14,205 nt of DNA. Source: Bacteroidetes bacterium UBA7692 (lineage in GTDB: Bacteria; Bacteroidota; Bacteroidia; Chitinophagales; LD1). Of this stretch, positions 1 to 6,972 are shown one piece after another (position 1 is the stretch's first letter; the number at the start of each line of letters is the position of its first letter). The notes beneath the pieces were generated by a model, which worked only from the letters and a program-made list of their open reading frames with translations, did not search any database and was not told where the DNA came from. Where the stretch lies: positions 792 to 14,996 of the forward strand of contig DLGO01000093.1 of the NCBI GenBank assembly GCA_002482725.1, in the 5' to 3' direction. Both the position numbers and the translations under genes were made by a program.

Positions 1-71
1 AGCCCGTAGGGGAGTCGAACCCCTCTTGCCAGAATGAAAATCTGAAGTCCTAACCGATAGACGAACGAGCC
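1..71 (-). tRNA. tRNA-Glu, anticodon UUC (lacks only its discriminator base)
   Basis: Read on the minus strand, this folds into a full cloverleaf. The acceptor GGCTCGT pairs with ACGGGCT with two G-U pairs. The D stem is GTC/GAC. The anticodon stem TCAGA/TCTGG holds the loop TTTTCAT, giving anticodon TTC. The T arm AGGGG/CCCCT holds the loop TTCGACT, and the variable loop has 4 bases. The anticodon reads GAA/GAG, so this is tRNA-Glu. Position 1 is base 72 of the tRNA; the discriminator base and any encoded CCA lie just outside the window. A consensus promoter lies upstream at 92-122. Confidence 0.95.
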
Positions 72-91
72 ATCGTTTTCTTAACGGGACG

Positions 92-122
92 CAAAAATAA
101 TCATGCTTTTTAATTTTCCAAA
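92..122 (-). promoter_or_regulatory. Bacteroidota-type promoter of tRNA-Glu
   Basis: On the minus strand there is TTTG (positions 122-119), a 19-base spacer, then TATTTTTG (99-92). This is an exact match to the known Bacteroidota pattern TTTG at -33 and TAnnTTTG at -7. Transcription would start near 85-87, giving a leader of about 15 bases before the tRNA 5' end at 71. The element sits inside the unlikely upstream extension of pgk, which supports the later pgk start. Confidence 0.7.
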
Positions 123-192
123 TCTGACCGCAAAAAAAGTCACATTATTTTATTCTAATTCTATTTTCTTCGCGGCACAAAATCAACAAATT

Positions 193-1416
193 ATGAGTTT
201 TCCTTCTATAGACGATATCAATTTCAAAGGGCTTAGAGCCCTGGTACGTGTAGATTTTAACGTACCCTTAGATAAAAAGACCCTTGCCGTTACCGATGAT
301 ACCCGTATCCGAGCAGCTATCCCTACCATCAAAAAAATTCTTGCCGATGGTGGTGCCGTGGTTTTAATGAGCCATTTGGGTCGCCCCTTGAAAAAGCTGA
401 AGGAAGATGGAACAGTAGATTTTGAAAAACACAGTTTGAAGCACGTATTAACTACTTTGAATGAGCTGCTGGGCACTCCCGTTAAGTTTGTCACCGATTG
501 TGCCAGCGATGAAGCATTTGCCACTACAGCAGCACTACAGCCGGGCGCTGTGGTATTGCTGGAGAACCTGCGCTTCTACAAGCAGGAGGAAAAAGGCGAT
601 GAGGCTTTTTCGGAAAAGCTGTCAAAGCATGGCGATATATATGTAAACGATGCCTTTGGCACTGCGCACCGCGCACACGCCTCTACTACGATAGTGGCCA
701 ACTACTTCGAAAAGGGTAAAAAAGTATTCGGTTACCTGATGGCCAGCGAGGTGAAGAATGCCGCTAAGGTGTTGAAGGAGGCAAACAAGCCTTTCACAGC
801 CATACTGGGCGGTGCTAAGGTGAGCGATAAGATACTGATAATAGACAACCTGCTGAACGTAGCCGACAACATCATCATAGGTGGTGGCATGAGCTATACT
901 TTCTTCAAGGCGCAGGGACTGAATATTGGCAAGTCGCTTTGCGAAGAGGATAAGCTAGACGTGGCAAAAGAGGTATTGGCCAAAGCGGCAGCCAAAGGCG
1001 TTAAGTTCCTGCTGCCGGTAGACCACATCATAGCAGACAACTTCTCCAACGAAGCCAACACACAATCTACAGAAGTGGCAGAAACATCTGCCGATTGGAT
1101 GGGATTGGACATAGGCGAGAAGACGATAGCACTCTACAAAGAAGTTATCGCCAAATCAAAAACCATTTTGTGGAATGGCCCTATGGGTGTATTCGAAATG
1201 CCTAAGTTCCAAACAGGCACAGTAGAAGTGGCAAAAGCCATAGCAGAAGCTACATCAAATGGTGCATTCAGCCTGGTAGGCGGTGGCGATTCGGTAGCTG
1301 CGGTAAACCAGTTCCATCTGGCCGACAAGGTAAGCTTTGTAAGCACAGGCGGTGGTGCACTATTGGAATACTTCGAAGGCAAAGAATTACCGGGTATCAA
1401 GGCAATTGCAGAATAA
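193..1416 (+). CDS. pgk: phosphoglycerate kinase
   Basis: Cytoplasmic glycolytic and gluconeogenic enzyme that interconverts 1,3-bisphosphoglycerate plus ADP and 3-phosphoglycerate plus ATP. The 407-residue product shows the family motifs in order: RVDFNVPLD (19-27) and SHLGRP (60-65) for 3PG binding, LLENLRFYKQEEKGDEAF (122-139), NDAFGTAHRAHAS (152-164), ILGGAKVSDK (204-213), GGGMSYTFF (230-238), LWNGPMGVFE (326-335), GGGDSV (363-368) and the C-terminal STGGGALLEYFEGKELPGI (384-402). The frame is open from an ATG at 103, but that extension of 30 residues resembles nothing in the family and overlaps the tRNA promoter. The ATG at 193 follows an A-rich leader and places MSFPSIDD at the normal N-terminus. 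No good promoter was found directly upstream. A hairpin terminator follows 20 bases after the stop. Confidence 0.97.
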   Translation: MSFPSIDDINFKGLRALVRVDFNVPLDKKTLAVTDDTRIRAAIPTIKKILADGGAVVLMSHLGRPLKKLKEDGTVDFEKHSLKHVLTTLNELLGTPVKFVTDCASDEAFATTAALQPGAVVLLENLRFYKQEEKGDEAFSEKLSKHGDIYVNDAFGTAHRAHASTTIVANYFEKGKKVFGYLMASEVKNAAKVLKEANKPFTAILGGAKVSDKILIIDNLLNVADNIIIGGGMSYTFFKAQGLNIGKSLCEEDKLDVAKEVLAKAAAKGVKFLLPVDHIIADNFSNEANTQSTEVAETSADWMGLDIGEKTIALYKEVIAKSKTILWNGPMGVFEMPKFQTGTVEVAKAIAEATSNGAFSLVGGGDSVAAVNQFHLADKVSFVSTGGGALLEYFEGKELPGIKAIAE

Positions 1417-1436
1417 TATCAATCAATAACAATATC

Positions 1437-1472
1437 AAAGGGCCTATAGATAAAATCTATAGGCCCTTTTTT
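1437..1472 (+). terminator. Rho-independent terminator after pgk, probably bidirectional
   Basis: AAAGGGCCTATAGAT (1437-1451) and ATCTATAGGCCCTTT (1455-1469) form a perfect 15-bp stem around an AAA loop. A run of six T (1467-1472) follows. It lies between the pgk stop and the end of the convergent ABC permease gene. The reverse strand gives only a short T run (three T) after the same stem, so termination from the right is plausible but weaker. Confidence 0.9.
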
Positions 1473-1492
1473 CTTCAGTGATGGTGTATTTT

Positions 1493-1518
1493 GTAGGGGC
1501 GTATTGCATACGCCCTTG
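1493..1518. repeat. Short palindromic extragenic repeat (REP-like)
   Basis: Between the pgk terminator and the permease stop lies GTAGGGGCGTATTGCATACG followed by CCC. It contains an 8-bp perfect inverted repeat, GGGCGTAT (1497-1504) and ATACGCCC (1508-1515), with a TGC loop. GC-rich palindromes starting GTAGGGGC are, as I recall them, typical of dispersed intergenic repeats in many bacteria including Bacteroidota. Only one copy is in this window, so its repeat nature is inferred from the motif. Confidence 0.55.
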
Positions 1519-1561
1519 GTATACGATAGACCTATTTTTACTATCAAGTAACGATTTCGAC

Positions 1562-2878
1562 CTACCCCCTCATAATCCACCTCGCCAACTCCTTTAGTGT
1601 CACCTTCTTGCCATACATCAGTATGCCCGTGCGGTACACCTTTGCTGCCAGATAAGTTGTACAAAGAAATCCGCCTATCAGCAACACAGCAGACAACCCC
1701 ACCTGCCACAGCGGTGGCGAAAATGGTATCAATGCAGGCATGATAATAGGAGAGGAGAGCGGGCAGATAGAGCCCCAGAATGCCAGTTGACCTGTCGGGT
1801 CTTCTATCGCTTTTATCAGTATGATGAAAGACACAACTATAGGTATGGTAATCGGGAAGGTAAGCGATTGAATATCGCCATCATCGCTACTGGAAGCCGC
1901 ACCCACGGCAGCAAACAGCGAGCCATATAAAAAGAACCCGCCCATAAAGAAGAACAGGAATGCCGCCGCTATAGGCAGGTAGTTGATCTCTGACAGTGTA
2001 CTTAATACCGCACTCATTTCTCCGGCATCCATACCCGGCCTGCTCATAGGCGTCATAGGCATGGCATCTGGTGCAGGCATGCCTATTAATCCTACTACGG
2101 CTATTTGTGTTATCACTATCAGTATGCCCCACAGCACAAACTGTGTAAGGCCAACCAGCCCTATGCCGATTATCTTGCCCATCAGCAGTTGAAATGGCTT
2201 TACGCTGGACACCAGCACTTCTATGATACGGTTGTTCTTTTCCTCCATTACCCCTTTCATGGTCATCATGCCATATACCATAAGCGTAATGTAAATAATG
2301 ATACCCATCAGGTTGCCTATGATAGACGATAGCTCTGTAAGCCCTTCCTTCGCATCTTTCGACAGGTTGGTGTATTCGATATTTACTTTGCTGTCCAGTT
2401 GCACTATCTGCTCTTCGCTGAATTTATTTATCTCCAGTTTTTTGTGGCGTATGGCATCGCGCACGGTGCGGTTTATACCGCTCTTTAGCGATAGCCCGGG
2501 CGGCTCCATTGAGTAAAACCGAATCTTGTTTTTGTTTGGGTCTTGTATATCAAAGTCAGCGGGTATTTTCAGCAGTGCATCAAATTTGGGCTTGTCATTC
2601 TCTGCGCCAAGTTCCTTATTTAATGCTTCAAACCCCTCTTCGGGATAGGTAAAGCGGATGCTGGTATTATCCTCATTTTCAAATGTCCCTGATTTGAAGA
2701 TGCCGCTTTCATCCAGCACGGCAACTGTCTTTGTTCCTGTTTTAAAGGTATTGATGAACACCGCTATGGCTATCAGTACGCCAAGTCCCAAGGGTGCCGC
2801 CAGCGTAGTCAGTATAAAGCTCTTGCGCTTTACACGGCTCAGGTATTCGCGCTCTATTATCAGTAGTATCTTTTTCAT
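1562..2878 (-). CDS. ABC-2 type transporter permease, NatB-like
   Basis: Inner-membrane permease of an ABC exporter, 438 residues, partner of the ATPase encoded just upstream. The N-terminus (MKKILLIIEREYLSRVKRKS) is the usual cytoplasmic lead into TM1 (about 21-43). A large extracytoplasmic domain follows (about 45-183). Hydrophobic segments then lie near 185-207, 232-266, 300-327, 341-357 and 390-413. This is the NatB/ABC2_membrane_3 layout. The segment after the third hydrophobic stretch is methionine-rich (267-288, six Met in 22 residues). The start ATG overlaps the ATPase stop as ATGA (positions 2878-2875), so translation is likely coupled. The family includes Na+ exporters and exporters of unknown substrates; the substrate cannot be told from sequence. 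Confidence 0.9.
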   Translation of the reverse strand: MKKILLIIEREYLSRVKRKSFILTTLAAPLGLGVLIAIAVFINTFKTGTKTVAVLDESGIFKSGTFENEDNTSIRFTYPEEGFEALNKELGAENDKPKFDALLKIPADFDIQDPNKNKIRFYSMEPPGLSLKSGINRTVRDAIRHKKLEINKFSEEQIVQLDSKVNIEYTNLSKDAKEGLTELSSIIGNLMGIIIYITLMVYGMMTMKGVMEEKNNRIIEVLVSSVKPFQLLMGKIIGIGLVGLTQFVLWGILIVITQIAVVGLIGMPAPDAMPMTPMSRPGMDAGEMSAVLSTLSEINYLPIAAAFLFFFMGGFFLYGSLFAAVGAASSSDDGDIQSLTFPITIPIVVSFIILIKAIEDPTGQLAFWGSICPLSSPIIMPALIPFSPPLWQVGLSAVLLIGGFLCTTYLAAKVYRTGILMYGKKVTLKELARWIMRG

Positions 2879-3786
2879 ATAGCCGCAGATTGGGATTGTA
2901 TACTTTGGATAAATATGTCGCCTATGCCCGGCAGTATCTCTTTAAACTCATTTACCGATACATTCTGCTGCACCAGGAATCGGAGTATGGCGTTATGGTC
3001 TGCCCCTTCGTAAAATACGATGGCTTCGTGTTCATCCCGGCTTACCACATTAAAGTTGGCCGCAAAGCTATCCGGCAATTGCCCGCTATACCGCACCAGG
3101 AATTTGTGCTGCTTGAAGCGCTGCTTCAGTTCCTGCACATCGCCCTCCAGTATTTTTTGCCCTTTGTTTACCAGCATTATGGTGTCGCATATTTCCTCTA
3201 CCTGCTCCATACGGTGGGTCGAAAAAATGATGCTCTTACCACTTTTGCTCAGCGCATGTATCTCTTCTTCTATCAGGCGGGAGTTTATCGGGTCCAGTCC
3301 GCTGAATGGCTCATCCAGTATCAGCAGTTCCGGCTCGTGCAGTATGGTCGCTATAAACTGTACCTTCTGGCTCATGCCCTTGCTCAGTTCATCTATGGTT
3401 TTCAGCGCCCAGCTTTCTATCTCAAATTTTTGCAGCCAGTATTTTATCTTCTGCATGGCATCATGCCTGCTCAGTCCTTTCAGCCTGCCCAGGTACAGCA
3501 GTTGCTCCAGCACCTTCATTTTCTTGTACAGGCCACGCTCCTCGGGCATGTAGCCTATGCGTGCGGTGTCTTTCTCTGTCATCGGTTGCCCGTTGAAGAG
3601 TATCGTACCACTATCGGGTAATGTGATACGCGTTATCATCCTTATCAGGGTGGTCTTGCCCGCGCCATTTGGCCCTAGCAATCCGAATATTTTACCCTGC
3701 GGAATATCTACGCTTATATCATTGCTGGCTATATAGTTGCCATACCGTTTGTTGAGGTGCGAGAGCGAAAGCAGCACATTGGACAT
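2875..3786 (-). CDS. ABC transporter ATP-binding protein, NatA-like
   Basis: Cytoplasmic ATPase subunit of 303 residues that powers the NatB-like permease downstream. Visible motifs are Walker A GPNGAGKT (38-45), a Q-loop region of the form GYMPEERGLY (78-87) where Glu replaces the usual Gln, signature LSKGMSQ (134-140), Walker B LLILDEP (154-160), D-loop SGLD (162-165) and the switch His in STHRMEQ (189-195). About 80 residues beyond the ATPase core (220-303) form the C-terminal domain common in NatA-type proteins. The PEERGLY Q-loop and LSKGM signature are typical of this ABC-2 exporter subgroup. The gene is the first of a two-gene operon. A weak -7-like element, TATGTTTT, lies upstream at 3816-3809 on the minus strand, without a clear -33. 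Confidence 0.95.
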   Translation of the reverse strand: MSNVLLSLSHLNKRYGNYIASNDISVDIPQGKIFGLLGPNGAGKTTLIRMITRITLPDSGTILFNGQPMTEKDTARIGYMPEERGLYKKMKVLEQLLYLGRLKGLSRHDAMQKIKYWLQKFEIESWALKTIDELSKGMSQKVQFIATILHEPELLILDEPFSGLDPINSRLIEEEIHALSKSGKSIIFSTHRMEQVEEICDTIMLVNKGQKILEGDVQELKQRFKQHKFLVRYSGQLPDSFAANFNVVSRDEHEAIVFYEGADHNAILRFLVQQNVSVNEFKEILPGIGDIFIQSIQSQSAAI

Positions 3787-3900
3787 ATAATCCTGGATAG
3801 TGTAATTGAAAACATAATAATACGCAGACTTTCACGGGTTATAGACATCAAATTGTTCACATCAATTCATTGGTTTTAACACCGATAATCAAAATAGCCT

Positions 3901-3908
3901 TAGGTTTG
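3901..3908 (+). promoter_or_regulatory. -7 promoter element upstream of the substrate-binding lipoprotein gene
   Basis: TAGGTTTG matches the Bacteroidota -7 consensus TAnnTTTG exactly and ends 5 bases before the ATG at 3914. No well-spaced -33 TTTG is present; the nearest TTG, at 3870-3872, is 28 bases away. If active, transcription would begin at or next to the start codon, giving a leaderless or near-leaderless mRNA. Confidence 0.4.
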
Positions 3909-3913
3909 TATAT

Positions 3914-5518
3914 ATGCGCATATTAAGTTTATTTCTGGTCGTGCTTACATTGGCTTCATGCGGTTGTGGCAATGGCAGCAGCAACCACAAAAACCTGAAA
4001 GTATTCAAGTACAATCAGGCTTCGGGTATAGCCTCGCTCGATCCGGCTTTCTCTAAAGACCAGGCCACAATCTGGGCCTGCAATCAGCTATTTAATAGCC
4101 TGGTGCAACTGGACGATAACCTACAGATACAGCCTGCCATTGCCAAAAGTTGGACTATTTCAGAGGATGGGCTTACATACACTTTCGCACTCCGCAACGA
4201 TGTTTACTTCCACAACGATTCGTGCTTTGCAGATAAAAAGGGCAGGAGGGTAGTAGCTTCAGATGTGGTGTTCAGTCTTACGCGCATTACAGACAACAAA
4301 GTAGCCTCACCGGGCGCATGGATATTCAATGGCAAGGTAGCTGCAGCAGAGCCTTTTGTTGCTGTAAATGACAGCACCTTCCAGGTGAAATTATCCAAGC
4401 CATTCCCACCTTTGCTGGGCATTCTTAGTATGCAGTATTGTTCGGTTATTCCTGCCGAGGCATTGACGCTGTATGGCTCAGGCTTCCGTGCCCACCCCGT
4501 AGGCACCGGTCCGTTTAAGTTTAAAAACTGGAAAGAAGGCAACGCGCTCGTAATGCTGAAAAATGAAAACTACTTCGAAGAATTGAACGGCAAAAAGCTG
4601 CCATTTATCGATGGTATCAAAGTATCCTTCATCGACAATAAGAAAACCGAATTCCTTTCCTTCAAGCAAAAGCAACTGGACTTTATCTCCGGTCTTGATG
4701 CCATCTATATCGATGAAGTTTTAGAAGACAATGGCGAACTGAAAAAAGATTTAGTGGGCAAATTCAGTTTGCTAAAAACTGCTTACCTGAATACGGAGTA
4801 TTTGGGCTTTCTTACCACAGGTAAAAACGAAGCCGAAAATCCTTTTCTGAACAAAAAGCTGCGCCAGGCACTGAACTATGGCTTCGACCGCCGCGAGCTT
4901 ATCCGCTTTCTGCGTAATGGTGTCGGCAAGCCTTCCGAAAGCGGCTTCACACCTTATGGACTGCCTTCCTATGATGCTGAAATAAAAGGCTACACCTACG
5001 ATGCAGCCAAAGCAAAAGAGTTGCTGAAAGAATCGGGTTATGATACTAAGAAGACATTGACACTATATACCAACGAAACCTATAAGGATATAGCGCTATT
5101 CATCAGTAAGCAACTGGAGCAGATCGGCCTTAAAACTAAAGTAGAGCTTTCACAACCGGCTATACTGCGCGAATGGATGAGCCAGGGCAAGATCAATTGG
5201 TTCCGTGGCTCATGGCTGGCAGACTACCCCGATGCAGAAAACTATTTTGCCGTATTCTACTCGGGCAATGGCGCACCGCCAAACTACACCCGCTTTAGCA
5301 ATAAAGCTTTTGACAAGTTGTACGAGCAGGCTTTGGTAGAAACCGATGATGCAAAGCGCTACGCTTTGTACCATGATATGGATAAGATAATTATAGAGGA
5401 GGCACCGGTTATTCCATTGTTCTACGACGAGGTACTGCGCTTCTCCCAAAATAACATCAAAGGACTTACCCCCAATGCCCTCAATTTATTGAACCTAAAA
5501 GCAGTTACCATTGAGTAA
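3914..5518 (+). CDS. peptide/oligopeptide-type ABC substrate-binding lipoprotein (SBP_bac_5 family)
   Basis: Extracytoplasmic solute-binding protein of 534 residues, in the family of DppA, OppA and NikA. A short hydrophobic signal ends in the lipobox LASC, with Cys16 as the lipidated residue. No acidic residues follow the Cys, so it lacks the Bacteroidota surface-export signal and is probably periplasm-facing (inference). The family hallmark appears early: SLDPAFSKDQ, then AKSWTISEDGLTYTFALRND and VYFHND. The C-terminal part contains the RQALNYGFDRRELI and DYPDAENYF regions typical of cluster C binding proteins. No permease or ATPase of the Dpp/Opp type is nearby, so it is an orphan component here. 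Its last codons overlap the next gene by 8 bases. The ligand is probably a peptide, but sequence alone does not settle this. Confidence 0.92.
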   Translation: MRILSLFLVVLTLASCGCGNGSSNHKNLKVFKYNQASGIASLDPAFSKDQATIWACNQLFNSLVQLDDNLQIQPAIAKSWTISEDGLTYTFALRNDVYFHNDSCFADKKGRRVVASDVVFSLTRITDNKVASPGAWIFNGKVAAAEPFVAVNDSTFQVKLSKPFPPLLGILSMQYCSVIPAEALTLYGSGFRAHPVGTGPFKFKNWKEGNALVMLKNENYFEELNGKKLPFIDGIKVSFIDNKKTEFLSFKQKQLDFISGLDAIYIDEVLEDNGELKKDLVGKFSLLKTAYLNTEYLGFLTTGKNEAENPFLNKKLRQALNYGFDRRELIRFLRNGVGKPSESGFTPYGLPSYDAEIKGYTYDAAKAKELLKESGYDTKKTLTLYTNETYKDIALFISKQLEQIGLKTKVELSQPAILREWMSQGKINWFRGSWLADYPDAENYFAVFYSGNGAPPNYTRFSNKAFDKLYEQALVETDDAKRYALYHDMDKIIIEEAPVIPLFYDEVLRFSQNNIKGLTPNALNLLNLKAVTIE

Positions 5519-6881
5519 AGTCATATTGGTGTTAGGTGCAGGTAAGTCGAGCGGGGTATTGATACAATACCTGTTGGATAATGCTGCAGAGCATAGCTGG
5601 CATGTATTGGTGGCAGATGCTTCGCTGGAAAATGCCGGCACCAAAGTGCATGGCTCACCACATGGCGAAGCTATAGTGTTCGATAGCAATAATGAACAGC
5701 AGCGGCACGAACTGATAGAGCGTTCGGATGTAGTCATTAGTATGTTGCCCGCTTTTATGCACCCTACCATTGCTGCCGATTGCATTACTTACAAAAAGCA
5801 CCTGATAACGCCCTCATACGTTTCAGATGCCATGCTGGAAATCGACCAGGCTGCAAAGGATAATGGCTTGCTGTTCCTTAATGAAATGGGGCTTGACCCG
5901 GGCATAGACCACATGAGTGCCATGCACATTATGGACAAGCTAAGGGCGGGTAATGTAGATATTACGGGACTAAAATCGCATTGTGGCGGCCTTGTGGCGC
6001 CAGAGAGCGATACCAATCTATGGCACTATAAATTCAGCTGGAACCCGCGCAACGTAATACTGGCGGGACAAGGTGCCGACAGGATAAAATACCTGAGCAA
6101 TGGCACTGTTGTAGAAACGGATTATACTCATTTGTTTGCGGAAGCTTATGGCCTTAGCATAGATGGCGCAGGCTATTTTGAGAGCTACCCCAATCGCGAT
6201 TCGCTGAAGTACATCAAGGCGTATGGACTTGAAAATGCCCGAACCGTTTACCGTGGCACACTCAGGCAACCCCCATATTGCAAAGCATGGAATGCTTTGA
6301 TACAACTACAACTTACCAATAACGAGCAGGCATTGCCTTTTGAGCATACCGATTTCACTTTGCTGGATTTTTGGGCGGTGCAGCTTTCTTACCTAGGGGT
6401 AAATTTAGAAGAAGCAAGCCTCGCAGCAGCGCAGTCAGCAGTGGTTAGGTTTTTACACTTGGAAGAAGGAGATGGCATCCTCTTCATGTTGCAGGAAGCT
6501 GGTCTTTTCTCCGAAAAGATTTTTACCAAAGGCCCTAATACAGCCGCAACTGTGTTACAAGCTGTATTGGAAGAAGCATGGCAGCTAAAACCTGAAGACA
6601 GGGATCTGGTTGTGATGATACATGAGGTATTCTACAGCATCCATGGAATTGACTACCGCTTGCAGTCCAGTCTGTACGTGAAAGGAGGGGAGGACAATAT
6701 CAATACCGCCATGGCCAAAACTGTAGGCCTGCCAATAGCTATAGCTACCAAGCTGTTGCTGACAGGGCAGATTGTTTTGCGCGGTGTGCAGATGCCGGTA
6801 ATGAAAGAGTTGTACGAGCCGATTTTGGAAGAGTTGAAGCAGCATGGAATAGTGTTTGAAGAAAAAACAGCCACTTGTTAG
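5511..6881 (+). CDS. saccharopine dehydrogenase-like protein (Lys9/AASS type), TTG start
   Basis: Cytoplasmic oxidoreductase of 456 residues, close in length to fungal Lys9. The N-terminal Rossmann domain opens with VILVLGAGKSSG (4-15), and Asp36 at the end of the second strand hints at NAD(H) rather than NADP(H). The segments NEMGLDPGIDHMSAMHIMD (124-142) and SHCGGLVAPES (156-166) followed by YKFSWNPRNV (173-182) are characteristic of the glutamate-forming saccharopine dehydrogenase family. Expected reaction: saccharopine to glutamate plus 2-aminoadipate 6-semialdehyde, a step of lysine degradation. The start is TTG at 5511. The frame has a stop at 5496-5498 with no ATG between, and starting here keeps the Rossmann strand complete. 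It overlaps the upstream lipoprotein gene by 8 bases, so the two are co-transcribed and probably translationally coupled. Direction and exact substrate are inferred from the family. Confidence 0.87.
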   Translation: MSKVILVLGAGKSSGVLIQYLLDNAAEHSWHVLVADASLENAGTKVHGSPHGEAIVFDSNNEQQRHELIERSDVVISMLPAFMHPTIAADCITYKKHLITPSYVSDAMLEIDQAAKDNGLLFLNEMGLDPGIDHMSAMHIMDKLRAGNVDITGLKSHCGGLVAPESDTNLWHYKFSWNPRNVILAGQGADRIKYLSNGTVVETDYTHLFAEAYGLSIDGAGYFESYPNRDSLKYIKAYGLENARTVYRGTLRQPPYCKAWNALIQLQLTNNEQALPFEHTDFTLLDFWAVQLSYLGVNLEEASLAAAQSAVVRFLHLEEGDGILFMLQEAGLFSEKIFTKGPNTAATVLQAVLEEAWQLKPEDRDLVVMIHEVFYSIHGIDYRLQSSLYVKGGEDNINTAMAKTVGLPIAIATKLLLTGQIVLRGVQMPVMKELYEPILEELKQHGIVFEEKTATC

Positions 6882-6972
6882 CCGTACTTTGGTATTTTTA
6901 GAAACTGAATTTTAGTTAAACCGTTAGAATCATAGCCATTCATAGGCGATATTTGAGAATATAAGCAAAAGT

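Noticed and set aside
103..192. N-terminal extension of pgk from the ATG at 103
   Set aside because: The 30 residues match nothing in the family, the core enzyme starts normally at 193, and the tRNA-Glu promoter lies in this stretch.
2890..3621. Long plus-strand reading frame (243 residues) opposite the ABC ATPase
   Set aside because: It is antisense to a gene with complete ATPase motifs, and the translated sequence is rich in Gln, Tyr and His with no recognisable domain.
3851..3867. AATTG/CAATT inverted repeat in the divergent region before the lipoprotein gene
   Set aside because: Only 5 bp and AT-rich; expected by chance in this region.
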